This document shows positions 1 to 9,922 of a stretch of DNA of 64,000 nt, one piece after another. Position numbers and translations under genes: made by a program. Every line of letters begins with the position of its first letter. Position 1 is the stretch's first letter. The DNA is from Spodoptera frugiperda (taxonomy: Eukaryota > Arthropoda > Insecta > Lepidoptera > Noctuidae): assembly GCF_023101765.2 (NCBI RefSeq), contig NC_064230.1, positions 5,084,001-5,148,000 on the forward strand. The letters run 5' to 3'. The notes beneath the pieces are model-generated. The model was given only the letters and a program-made list of their open reading frames with translations, made no database searches and was not told the DNA's origin.

Positions 1-164
1 GACGCACACAACTAGAACAAGCATACAGCTCATTTGATGTTAATACTCGTATAACTGACGGAGGACAACATTTTCCAAATAATAATTACGAGAAGTAAGT
101 TCCAGTGAAACATAATTTATAAATTACCAGTTTGGAATCACTAATCCGCCTTGAGCAAGTGTAG

Positions 165-241
165 GATTATTTCTCATTCCTTCTCTGTATGAGAAGAGGC
201 CTTTTTTCGGCAGTGGGACAATTACAGGCTGATGGTGTAAA
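165..241 (+). mobile_element. RTE-type LINE 3' tail fragment
   Basis: The stretch reads like the 3' end of lepidopteran RTE-type LINEs: a 'tctcattcctt' stretch, then 'gagaagaggcc', 'cagtgggacaatta' and 'aggctgatgg'. Only the last few dozen bases are present, with no coding part. The identification rests on remembered similarity to this common ending. Confidence 0.5.
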
Positions 242-260
242 CATGTCGACGACGGAACTA

Positions 261-548
261 GTTTCTTGACGGTTGTCTTCGACACAACTTGTAAAGTTTC
301 GTATTATTTAAATACATTTGAGACTGCAAACTATTATTAGGGTCAGTCTGACGTGGAACTTTCAAAATGTAATGTATGTTTCATTGTCAGTTTAAATATT
401 GATAAGAATAATCACGTGGAACGACAAATGGTACTAAATGTTCCCACTTAGTTATTTTTGATTCGTTAATTGTTGATTCTTGAAATTATGAAACTTCAAA
501 TCTAATTTTAGTTATAATGCAGACTTAGAAAAAATGCTTTCTAAACTA
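261..548 (+). ncRNA. Candidate structured unit, H1 to next H1
   Basis: Representative of one unit subtype. H1 (GTTGT, loop, ACAAC) is followed by GTATT / AATAC with an ATTTA loop. Next comes a shortened third domain (GAGACTGCAAACT, then GGTCAGTCTGACGTGGAAC). Then come the TCAGT / ATTGA hairpin (one G-T pair, loop TTAAAT) and the linker CACGTGGAACGACAAATG. The same subtype occurs near 29309, 47027 and 50783, so it is a recurring form of the unit. That it is transcribed is inference. Confidence 0.4.
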
Positions 549-970
549 GTTTCTTGGCGGTTGTTCTCCGATAAACATGTAATATAAACATTTTAATCAT
601 GAAATATGTAGCGATCATTACATAAGTAGCTGTACATGACACTACAAACTACTTGGAAATACTGAGTAAGTCTCAGCGGACGCCAAAATGAAGAAAGGCG
701 CCCCGCCTTGTGAGACATGGAATATTTAGGTTGGATAAACTAGCAACATCCAATTATAATAAATATACACTTGAAATATTGAAATACTACGTAGAACGAC
801 AACTGTCTTTAACCTTAAGTGAGGAAATCGTAGTTTATATAATTTTAAATGTTGACAATTGAAACATGGACTGTCCACGTAGAATACGAAAAACTGAACG
901 TTTACGTTTTGACGTTTAGTGGATTACACTCAGTGTTATCTGGATATACATTTGCTAAAAGTGCGAAGAA

Positions 971-1346
971 GTTTCTTGACGGTTGTCCTTCACAGAACTC
1001 TTTTACGACATTTCAGTCATGAAACTTGTAGGAAATATTTATTTGTAGCGGACCGTGAGACATGGAATACAAATAGTACAGAAATATGTTCTGTATTACA
1101 TTAAATGTTTACAAATTACACAATACATGGTTATACTGGACACCTGGAAGTAGTACTTTAATGGCGTGCCAATATGTATCGTGTTCATATATTCACACAA
1201 AAAGCTATTAAGAACACTTTTAACTGTGTTAAATTGAAACGGGACGACGACACTTATTCATTGCGTAATCATAGATAAAGACAATATAATTCATACGACA
1301 TATATCGACGCACACAATTAGAACAAACACAACTGTCACTAGCACA
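971..1346 (+). ncRNA. Candidate structured unit, full length with end motif (376 bp)
   Basis: A complete unit from one H1 to the next. Visible parts in order: H1 of the variant GTTGTCCTTCACAGAAC; stem ATTTC / GAAA around 'agtcat'; linker GTAGGAAAT; GTGAGACATGGAATAC; hairpin ACAGAAATATGTTCTGT; ACTTTAATGGCGT; a variable part; then AGACAATATAATTCATACGA and the end motif (ATCGACGCACACAATT, then AGAACAAAC). The end motif lies about 35 bp before the next H1. No frame is open on either strand across the unit. I do not recognise it as any known RNA family. Confidence 0.4.
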
Positions 1347-1574
1347 TTGCTTGACGGTTGTCTTCGATACAACTTTGGAAGTATTCGTCCTAGCTACGCA
1401 AATATGAAGAAATCATTGCATCACATCTAGCGACTGGAAGTGGAGGCTGACTTTAGCGGGACATTACTGTTTTACTCATTTCAGTAACACGTATTTCATC
1501 GAGGAGTTTCTTGACGGTTGTTATTCGATGTAATGTTACATCGAATAACTAATATTTTATCTTAATACATATTT

Positions 1575-2230
1575 CATATCACATGAAATACTGAAAAGGA
1601 TATCTTGTGTAGAACGACCGTAGAGCAGCATCCTCCTCCTCAGTCGTACATTCTTGACAGAATGCTCGTGGTTGACAATGATGCATTTCCCTGGATATCG
1701 TAGCTCTCGCGATATGCCTCCACTTGTTGAAGTCTTCACCCGTAACCCTGGGCACGGGCTCCGCGTTATACCCCGCAGGACTGGGTCCCTGCTGAACTTC
1801 GCCATCTACACACTCCGGCCTACTGAAGTGTAAGATGCCCACCCCCGCGACATGGACGCGCCAGACAGGAATTGCCCAAGTGAAGAGTAGAGAAGGTGAC
1901 TCTACTCCCCCAGGGCCGAGTTAATGGGCGTGTATGATCCCACACCCAAAGGCTTAACACTACCACTACTACAAATATAAATAAAACAACATTCAGTTGT
2001 TGTATCTTGTAAATACTAATTCTAGAATACATTTATGTACTCGCCATTACAGGGCATTTTGTCTGTATGATATATTATATTGAATTTAAAAGATACATCA
2101 ACATTACACAGTTCTCTCCTCACTCGGACATATTATACCTACATAATATAAATTAGTAAGATTGTGTTAAAACTACTAGAGTACATTAGTACTTTACATT
2201 TTACAATGATTTACATAACAATATAATGAA
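1575..2230 (+). repeat. GC-rich module, copy 1, with short tail
   Basis: First of ten copies. The core (about 1590-1985) is far richer in G+C than the array. It contains a perfect 8-bp stem, GAGTAGAG (1885-1892) / CTCTACTC (1900-1907). The tail runs from the ACAAC / GTTGT hairpin near 1990 to the H1 variant with TTGATAG at 2231. This copy lacks the roughly 250-bp TGACGTCA part of the tail. Read on the minus strand the core is open for about 85-110 codons, but the frame differs from other copies because of indels. Confidence 0.85.
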
Positions 2231-2811
2231 GTTTCTTGATAGTTGTCTTCGATACAAGTCTTTTACAATATTTCAATCATGAAATGAGGGAAAATACAAG
2301 TAACCCTACAATGTAGATTATTTAAAGAGTTTCTTAATGGTTGTCTTCAACACAATTCTTATGTTTCAAACATAAGTGGGAAATATTAAAGAGTAGTTGT
2401 TTGTGAGACTACAAACTACTTGGAAATACTGAGTTACATAATATAGAATACTTTAATATTGTGCGACTAATTACAGTCACCTGAACAAATAATTGTCTCT
2501 TGTTCTAGGATAACGAGTTTCTTGACGGTTGTCTTTGATGTAACTCTTACAAGAGTGTCGGAACTACAATGTTCCACTTTACTTGTGAACATACATCATT
2601 GCTTAATTCGTTCGTTATTGAATTAACATATTTCGAGAGACATTTCACAATTGTCGAAATATTGTTACAGCATTAAGTATTGGTACCAATATCAATTGGT
2701 TTCTTGCCGGTTGTCCTCGATACAAGTATGACAAATGTTTCATACAATAGAACTACTATGTTCTCTGGAAACATTCAGTACAATTTAATATATATTTGAA
2801 TGGAATATTTG

Positions 2812-2827
2812 TCGGGATTAATCCCGA
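2812..2827. repeat. 16-bp perfect palindrome
   Basis: TCGGGATTAATCCCGA is its own reverse complement. The same palindrome is at 13358-13373, 34044-34059 and 34849-34864, with a degraded copy near 54398. It sits in the variable stretch between one H1 and the next and is G+C-richer than its surroundings. Confidence 0.8.
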
Positions 2828-3549
2828 TTAATTTCAAATATATTGTTTCACTAATGAAGAAGTAAACTTGTCTGCTAGCTTCACGAACTAATGAGTTTCT
2901 TGACGGTTGTCTTCGATACAACGCTTTTACAATATTATTATATGAAACATGAAAGAAGTAGAAAATATTTGTATGTATAATAGCAGTGTGGTGAGGTGAC
3001 AAACTACATACTTGGAAATACTGATTGAGTAAACCTCATCGGACACCTTGTGTGTATCTTGTGACACTTCACAATGGCAATTGAAACATGAATACTTTAG
3101 TAACGTTCTGAATGTGGAAATACATAGTCATCCCACAGTGCTCACACATTTGTAGAATACAACATGATACTGCAGTTTGTACATGATAGTACTACAAGTA
3201 CAGTTCAATCAATAGATGACCAATTACACGATAACTTACTCGAAGATTACCTATTGGATGACATTATTGCAACAAGTTTCTTGACGGTTGTCTTCGACAC
3301 AACTTCAACTAGAGTTTAGTACAACGCTAATCACTAGACAATAGTGACTGGAGACGTGGAGAATGTGACGAGTATGGAGTAATATTGACACAAACAATAA
3401 CAACTACAACGATCCACGAATTATTAATGACGACTAATGAGTTCCTTGGCGGTTGCCTTAATGTATAGTAAATAGACAAGTACAATTGAGGCTACTTCAA
3501 CCAATGTTATTGGGTCATAATATTTAGGTACTCCAGTTGACGAGAACTA

Positions 3550-3826
3550 GTTTCTTGACGGTTGTCTTCGATACAACTTGTAAAGTTTCGTATTATTTAA
3601 ATACGTAGGAAACATTTGAGACTGCAAACTAATTGCAGGTACTGACTAGGTCATGTCAGTCTGAAACATCCGTGGAACTTGTATATTTCATTGTCAGTTT
3701 AAATATTGATAGGAATGACCACGTGAAACGACATTTTTTTATTATATAGAAATAAATGATCTGTGTGTAGTCGGATGGTAACAAAACAAGAGGGGAAACT
3801 TAAGTACACTCATAATCACTCAATAA
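3550..3826 (+). ncRNA. Candidate structured unit used as the fold reference (277 bp)
   Basis: The clearest stems are here. H1: GTTGT 3561-3565, loop CTTCGAT, ACAAC 3573-3577. Stem II: CGTATT 3589-3594, loop ATTTA, AATACG 3600-3605, then TAGGAAACAT, whose AAAC can also pair with GTTT at 3585-3588. Stem III: CTGCAA 3622-3627, loop ACTAA, TTGCAG 3633-3638, then GTACTGACTAGGT. Next is TCAGT / ATTGA around TTAAAT and the linker CCACGTGAAACGAC. Near-identical copies start at 17569, 40183 and 44730. The fold is visible in sequence; transcription and function are inference. Confidence 0.45.
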
Positions 3827-6166
3827 GTTTCTTGATAGTTGTCTTTCGATACATATTACTGTATTACATGAAATGTTGAGATATTACACATGGATATTCC
3901 GGAATGAGGACTTTAATGGCGTAGCTTACACCACATTGAAAACTATTGTCTTCAATACAACACTTTTACAATATTGTATATACAATTATGTACCAAAATA
4001 TATTCCCACACAATATACTGAGTCATTCTTTACTTACATACGTTAGTACCGACCATCAAGTTCTGATACAGAGTTGAGATTGATACAGAGACTGAAATCA
4101 CAACATTTACGCGACAAACATCGACGCACACAACTAGAACAAACTAGTCTGTCGCTACACTACTCAACGTTTCTTACTGGTTGTCTTCGCTACAACTTTA
4201 ATAAATACAATATATTTATGTCGCACGTAATAACGACAAAGACAAAGCGAGGAATGCTTCGTAACTATAATCCTTTTCGGAATAATTTTGCTGTACGTAT
4301 ATAATGGCAATACAAAACGTTTCTTGACGGTTGTCTTTGACAGAGACCTTTTTCATATGACACACATGAAATATTGAGAGTTGGGACATAGATATTTTGT
4401 GTATAACGACCACTTTAGTATCGTTCTAAGTGGGGAAATTGTCGTTGTACCTATATCGCAACAAGACGTTCCTAGAAATGATGACCGATGTATCTCGTAT
4501 GTCAAACGTTTTATCAGGACGGGCTTTGGAACCTAAGATATGAACGTGGATGAAACTATACAGACAATATAATTCATACGACAAACATTGACGGGCACAC
4601 AACACCAATATATGCTATAAATATTGGATACAGTAGCAGTCAATAATATTGTATACATCAAGTTTCTTGACGGTTGTCTTCGATACAACGTTGACAGAAC
4701 ATATAGTACCTAGCCGTGTGTGTGGCTACACACCACACATATTCCTGTTGGAATTTCATTCTGCAGACGTATCATTGAATTGTTGAGTCAAATATGGATA
4801 CACAAATAAAATAGACGATTTAATTTTACTTCGTATGTGATGATATTTAATGAGTTTCTTGACGATTATTCTTTGAAGTAACATATATTTTACCTAAATA
4901 TATATTTCATATCACATGAAATATTGACGTTAATAACATTGACATGAATATACGAGACAAAAACAATATTTTCCCTCGATAAAAAAGAATAGATCCATTT
5001 CAACAAGCACAGTTCATCACTAGTCGTTTCTTGGCGGTTGTCTTTGATACAGTTTTGTAATACTTTTCGTACTACGTAAACACGTAGAAAACGTTTGAAG
5101 AGAATTTTCAATAAACAGTATTGTACATTGGATAGTTTCTTGCTGGTTGTAGTCGATACAACTTCGAACATTTTGTAAAATGTAAATACGAAGGAACATT
5201 GATTAGTAGCTATTTATTGGACTACCAATCATTCGGATATAGGTTCATGCAAGAGACAAGCATAATGAACATCTGACGGTGCATTGTGGAACTATATCAC
5301 ACACAGATGACAAATATTTAAATAACTCGGAGATATGGAAGGGGAAGTCAAACGTTAACTTTATACACTACTCTCTGTGTTTCTTGACGGTTGTCTTCGA
5401 TACAACTCTAATACAATACTTTGACCATGAAATATGTAGCGACCATTCAACATTCTGCCACTACTTCTTATAACATAGATGAAAACAATAGAGCTCATGT
5501 GACAAATATCGACGCACACAGTTAGAACAAGCACGGCGGGCGGTACATTGTTAAATAACTTTGAATAAGTGGGAAGTTACAAATATTCTTGTAGTCTGAA
5601 TATTCGTACTTGTATACATTGCCAAAATGTAATGCACTTTAGGTATGACTTGATTTACCACATAAAATGGTCTTCCACAAAATGACCAGTTGATAGTAAT
5701 AATTGACTCGGTTGCTATGGTAACGAGTTTCTTGACGGTTGTCTTCGACACAAGTTTGGTTCTGAATAATAAATTAATGTTATACGATCACGATCTCTTT
5801 AATGGCGTTCCAAGTAGGGAAACGCTTGTTTATGAACACACTGATCCATAATATATGACCATGCCACCGTTTATAACATAGCGAATGAAATCTTTCATTT
5901 CATAGACTTTATTTATTTATTTATTTATTTATTTATTTGGTCTACCAACAATTGTTTATACTAAAATCTTATTTAGAAACATGCATTTTAAACTTAAAAC
6001 AGTATAACAATTACTTAAAGGTAAACACCACTTGACAAAAAAAAATTATCACACTATTAGCTACAGCTACTTACCAGTAAAATATACAAGAAAACTTATT
6101 ACTAAACTTACGCTAAACATTTGAGACATATTAAAAATGGTCTAGTTATATTAATAATTGTACATG

Positions 6167-9079
6167 TTACAACAAATCAGACAAACAGTTCAAGAATAAA
6201 CGTTTTTGCTTACTGAGAGAGTCACAGTGCAAATCGACCACGTCGCTACAACAATTTAAAACCCTACAAAACCTGGCACATGGAGAGTTAGCTCCCAACA
6301 CCGTTCTTCTCCTTGGAGGACAAAGTGGAGTAATAGGTCTACGCGGCATTCTCGACGGAGCATAAATGTTGATGAGTGCAAGCAACGGCGGCGAGTCAAT
6401 GATACCTTTAAAAATTTTAGCAGCGAACATTGCGTCGTTTAAACGCCTTCGTTCTTCCAAGGAGTGCATTTTAAAAAATCTTAATCTATCCTTGTAAGAA
6501 CGGATTTTTTTGGCTTTTCCTACAGAAAAAGCTAGGTGCCAAGCAAAACGCTTTTGAATACGTTCGAGACGCAAACTATGTGTGGCATAGTGTGGCCGCC
6601 ACACCACACTGCAGTACTCCAATATGCTACGTACTAAACTATAGTACAGTAAAATTTTAGTCTTACTGTGACGAAATTCTTTGCTTTGTCTTATGACAAA
6701 TCCCATCATCCGTGACGCTTTCTTAATTATGTGATCTAAATGCGGAGCAAAGGTTAATTTTTGATCAAACAGAACTCCAAGGTCGCGAATTGTGTCCACT
6801 TCAGTAAGGGTGTCTTCATTAATGCAATATTGTGTATTTATGACATTATTATTTCTAGTGTACTTAACATAGTAACATTTCTTTGAGTTTAAATACATTT
6901 GATTATTTTTACACCATTGAGTGAGACTATCAAGATCCATCTGTAAGAGTGAAGAGTCCGTGTCGGATTTGATAGTTCTGAAAAACTTCAAGTCGTCCGC
7001 ATACATAAAGATGTTAGAGTGATGGAAACAACTGGGAATATCATTAATGAAATAGTTGAAAAATATGGGTCCTAAGTGAGAGCCTTGTGGTACTCCAGAT
7101 GAGATATTATATTCATGAGATTGATAACCGTTCACCACAACAAAAAAAGATCTATTCTCCAAGTATGAAGTCACCCACTCGAGCAAGTTACCAGCGATTC
7201 CATAAGCACGCAACTTGTGACATAGGATCTTGTGAGAAACTTTATCGAAGGCCTTGCTAAAGTCAGTATAAATGACATCAGCTTGGTGACCAGAGTCAAG
7301 AGTTTCAATTAATAATTCCGTGAAGGAAACCAGATTGCTACCAGTCGATCGTGATCTAACAAAACCGTGCTGATGATCGCTAATGAACAATTTTAGATGG
7401 TTTTGGAAATGCGGGGACAGTAATGATTCAAATATTTTTGCAAACGTTGAGAGAATAGAGATGGGCCTATAATTGGTTATGCTATCATTGTTACCAGATT
7501 TGTGTATTGGCACCACCTTAGCCATTTTCCACTTTAAAGGAAATACGCCAGACTCTAAGGATTTACTGTATATAAGCATAAGTGGACACACCAACTCCTC
7601 AGCACAAGCTGCAATGAATATTGGAGGTATACCATCCGGACCAGCCCCCTTAGCTGCATCCAAACTTTTTATTTTCTTATATAAGGCCTCTCTGGTAATT
7701 GTTGGACTTGTTAAACACAAACTACTATTTTCAAAAGATTGTAAAACAACTCTTTCGTTGGAATCTTTATTCAAATCCTGCCCAGAGCTATAAACAGACA
7801 AAAAGTTGGTAGCAAACATCTCACATATTTTTGTACCATCTGATGTGGATATTGATCCGTCTGTCATAGTCATAGGGTATGTACTAGACCCTCCACGTTT
7901 ATTTTTTATGTGAGTCCAAAATAATTTAGGGTTGGTCTTAATTTCGTGTTCCAGACGTTCAATATAATTATTGTAACAAAACGTGGCGAGATTATCACAA
8001 CGCTTACCTAACAGCTTTAATTCTATCAAATCCAAGGGGTTTTTATATTTGTTATATCGTTTTCTAGTATTATTTCTTAAATTTAACAATTTAATGAGTC
8101 TATGATTAAACCACGGGGGATATTTATTTTTCTTTGGTGTTCGTGAGGGAATAAACCTATGTATAGCTTCATTAAGAGTCCGATAAAAAGCCTCCAACAT
8201 CTCATTCACACAACTGTGTTCCTCAAGTAATTTGACCCAATCCACCTGTTTTAAAAATTTACGAACGGATTCGTAATTATTTGTGCGAAAATTAGGTCTG
8301 TGATTGACATAATTGTATGGAAGTCTGGCCTCCTTTTTCAAGGATACAACTATTTCAAGAGCTGGATGATGTTTGTCGATGTTACTAATTGGGTTTGTAC
8401 TTTCGCTTACACTACATTGAGAATGAGTTGATAAAACGAGATCCAATATGCGACCAGAGTCATTTTTTACTGAATTAACTTGATTAAGCCTATTAACATT
8501 AATAAAATCAATTAATATTTCGCCTGTAACAGGTAAATTAAGCTTATTATCCGATTTTCCAACCAAACTCCAATCAACGCTGCTCAAATTAAAATCACCC
8601 ACAATAAGAACTCCTGAGTCAGAGCATTGTTCAAAAACAGTATTACATTGGTCTAAATAATGGTCAAGAGAAGAACGGCGTATAGGAGGAGGCAGGTACA
8701 CTGCGCAGAGAGCCACTCGACGAATAGTACATGTTATAGGCAACTCAATACTTACCCATATATCTTCACAGCCACTTTCCCAATGATTAATACGTTTAGA
8801 CTTTATCCGCTTATTGATGGCAATTAAGACCCCACCCCCCTCTTTACCACACTGAAAACTTGAATTTTGTCTGTCTCTTCTATATACAATGTACCTATCG
8901 TCAAACAGCTCACTGCTCACAACGGAATCATTCAACCACGTCTCAGACAGAACTATTATATCATAATTATTACAGGCAATATTACGCGATACAGTATGTG
9001 TTTTGGTTCTTAATCCTCTAACATTCTGATAATATATTTGCAGATTATTGAATTTAATATTTTTTTTATACAAGTGCAT
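6167..9079 (-). CDS. LINE ORF2: endonuclease and reverse transcriptase
   Basis: An intact 970-residue polyprotein starting at an ATG. The N-terminal third is an APE-type endonuclease: YYQNVRGLRTK (about 16-26), LSETWLND, GGGVLIAI, CAVYLPPP, GDFNL, LDLVLS and a HHPALE motif near 240. The reverse transcriptase follows: GAGPDGIPPIF, NYRPISIL, HGFVRSRST, YTDFSKAFDKVSH, SGVPQGSHLGP and the catalytic FMYADDLK. The C-terminal part matches the thumb region (DLGVLFDQKL, SILEYCSVVW). No RNase H domain is apparent. The motif set fits the CR1/Jockey group; I cannot fix the clade. With no stop or frameshift, the insertion is probably recent. It would make cDNA by target-primed reverse transcription in the nucleus. 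Confidence 0.92.
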   Translation of the reverse strand: MHLYKKNIKFNNLQIYYQNVRGLRTKTHTVSRNIACNNYDIIVLSETWLNDSVVSSELFDDRYIVYRRDRQNSSFQCGKEGGGVLIAINKRIKSKRINHWESGCEDIWVSIELPITCTIRRVALCAVYLPPPIRRSSLDHYLDQCNTVFEQCSDSGVLIVGDFNLSSVDWSLVGKSDNKLNLPVTGEILIDFINVNRLNQVNSVKNDSGRILDLVLSTHSQCSVSESTNPISNIDKHHPALEIVVSLKKEARLPYNYVNHRPNFRTNNYESVRKFLKQVDWVKLLEEHSCVNEMLEAFYRTLNEAIHRFIPSRTPKKNKYPPWFNHRLIKLLNLRNNTRKRYNKYKNPLDLIELKLLGKRCDNLATFCYNNYIERLEHEIKTNPKLFWTHIKNKRGGSSTYPMTMTDGSISTSDGTKICEMFATNFLSVYSSGQDLNKDSNERVVLQSFENSSLCLTSPTITREALYKKIKSLDAAKGAGPDGIPPIFIAACAEELVCPLMLIYSKSLESGVFPLKWKMAKVVPIHKSGNNDSITNYRPISILSTFAKIFESLLSPHFQNHLKLFISDHQHGFVRSRSTGSNLVSFTELLIETLDSGHQADVIYTDFSKAFDKVSHKILCHKLRAYGIAGNLLEWVTSYLENRSFFVVVNGYQSHEYNISSGVPQGSHLGPIFFNYFINDIPSCFHHSNIFMYADDLKFFRTIKSDTDSSLLQMDLDSLTQWCKNNQMYLNSKKCYYVKYTRNNNVINTQYCINEDTLTEVDTIRDLGVLFDQKLTFAPHLDHIIKKASRMMGFVIRQSKEFRHSKTKILLYYSLVRSILEYCSVVWRPHYATHSLRLERIQKRFAWHLAFSVGKAKKIRSYKDRLRFFKMHSLEERRRLNDAMFAAKIFKGIIDSPPLLALINIYAPSRMPRRPITPLCPPRRRTVLGANSPCARFCRVLNCCSDVVDLHCDSLSKQKRLFLNCLSDLL

Positions 9080-9112
9080 GCAAAAGTAGTTAGATAATAA
9101 AATAGGAACCTA

Positions 9113-9922
9113 TTATTGTAACCTGTTTAAAATGTCCATGCTCTTAACAAATATATGCTCATCGCCATCCGACTTTCTGACAAATATCCTGCCATTCCTC
9201 ACCCACACATACTTATAATCTAATTCTTTTGCCTTGATCCTTGTTGCGGCATGAAGGGCTTTGTAAGCAGGGGACAAGTGTTCGGCGACAAATACTGGGG
9301 ATTTATTTCCAGCTATGCCAAAATCTGCAGTGTTGAGTTTCTCATGGTTTTTATCTTTATTATAGTTGATTACCGAGGCCAGCAGCTGATCGCGGATTCT
9401 GGGGCATGCAAGCTGCACCACAATAGATCGGGGGCGATTGTTGTTTGTGTTAAGTTTAGCAATCCTTGTGCAGTGTGAAATATCATTATCCTTAATTTCG
9501 CAACCGACTACAGAGCCCAGCTGCTTGACGACTGTGTACAAGTTTTCCCTTTTGCTCTCCGGTAAACACTGCAGCTCCAAGTTGTTAGCTCGTGTCTGTT
9601 GCTCCAAATAATTAAGTCGCTGGCCAAGATCTGCCACTGTGTTTCTCAGCATTACATTTTCCTCCTTTAATTCTCTTGAGGCGCTTTTAAACTCGGCGTG
9701 TTCTGACTGTAACTTGTCAAATTCACTTGTGTGGAAATTCAATGACACTTTAAGTTGCTCAAAATCTTTGCGAATCGGGGCTAACTCTCTGTTTACGATG
9801 TTTACAATTGTACCATTTATCTGCTGAATCATCGAGGCAAACTCAGTTTTAATAACTTCCTGCACGATAGAACGTACTTCCTCGCTGGTGACCGCGGGGG
9901 CCGGCTCAGGCGGAGAATTCAA
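9113..9922 (-). CDS. LINE ORF1: coiled-coil plus FP-type C-terminal domain
   Basis: About 269 residues are shown. The only starts in this frame are a TTG at the 5' edge and a Met near residue 32, and the frame stays open to the junction near 9948, so the true start may be missing. Residues about 35-120 are heptad-like and charged (FEQLKVSLNFHTSEFDKL, ENVMLRNTVADLGQRLNYLE), consistent with a trimerising coiled coil. The rest resembles the FP-type domain seen in insect LINE ORF1 proteins (NLELQCLPE, CTRIAKL, FVAEHLSPAYKAL, YKYVWVRNGRIFVRK). It should act as the RNA-binding chaperone of the retrotransposition particle. It ends 33 bp before the ORF2 ATG. Confidence 0.85.
   Translation of the reverse strand: MNSPPEPAPAVTSEEVRSIVQEVIKTEFASMIQQINGTIVNIVNRELAPIRKDFEQLKVSLNFHTSEFDKLQSEHAEFKSASRELKEENVMLRNTVADLGQRLNYLEQQTRANNLELQCLPESKRENLYTVVKQLGSVVGCEIKDNDISHCTRIAKLNTNNNRPRSIVVQLACPRIRDQLLASVINYNKDKNHEKLNTADFGIAGNKSPVFVAEHLSPAYKALHAATRIKAKELDYKYVWVRNGRIFVRKSDGDEHIFVKSMDILNRLQ

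Larger units (their letters stand above)
1..1574 (+). repeat. Hairpin-unit array, block 1
   Basis: No gene. The block opens inside an end motif (GACGCACACA) and holds H1 modules starting at 261, 549, 971, 1347 and 1506, all + strand. The 261-545 unit recurs near 29309, 47027 and 50783. The 549-970 stretch recurs near 52569. The 971-1140 stretch recurs near 32671. The part before 261 contains an RTE-type LINE tail. The last H1 (1506) is followed by a local inverted repeat (TTATTCGATG / ACATCGAATAA) and leads into the GC-rich module. Confidence 0.9.
2231..5905 (+). repeat. Hairpin-unit array, block 2
   Basis: No gene. H1 modules start at 2231, 2329, 2517, 2699, 2894, 3276, 3441, 3550, 3827, 4169, 4319, 4662, 4853, 5025, 5134, 5379 and 5727; a degenerate one is at about 3938. 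The 2690-3000 stretch recurs near 13247 and 33933. The 3060-3440 stretch recurs near 19970-20345. The 4120-4610 stretch recurs at 10670, 14450 and 17890. A perfect 16-bp palindrome, TCGGGATTAATCCCGA, lies at 2812-2827. The 5727-5880 stretch recurs at 63330-63480, which fixes the left edge of the LINE that follows. Confidence 0.9.

Noticed and set aside
971..1346. Self-splicing intron or hammerhead-type ribozyme in the unit
   Set aside because: I saw neither the CTGATGA plus GAAA core of hammerheads nor a group II domain V or group I core; the stems are simple hairpins in series.
3558..3577. H1 as a tRNA T-arm or Pol III B box (5-bp stem, 7-nt loop containing TTCGAT)
   Set aside because: The loop bases are shifted by one from the T-loop consensus, the GGTTCGANNCC box is not matched, and there is no A box or acceptor stem at the right distance.
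3550..3580. H1 read on the minus strand as VSKTTVKK or RRQPSRNS peptides, giving many 60-100 codon frames
   Set aside because: H1 variants have 1-nt length changes, frames are closed soon after, and different frames are used in different copies.
7473..7793. A 106-codon + strand frame within the LINE
   Set aside because: It is the antisense shadow of ORF2.
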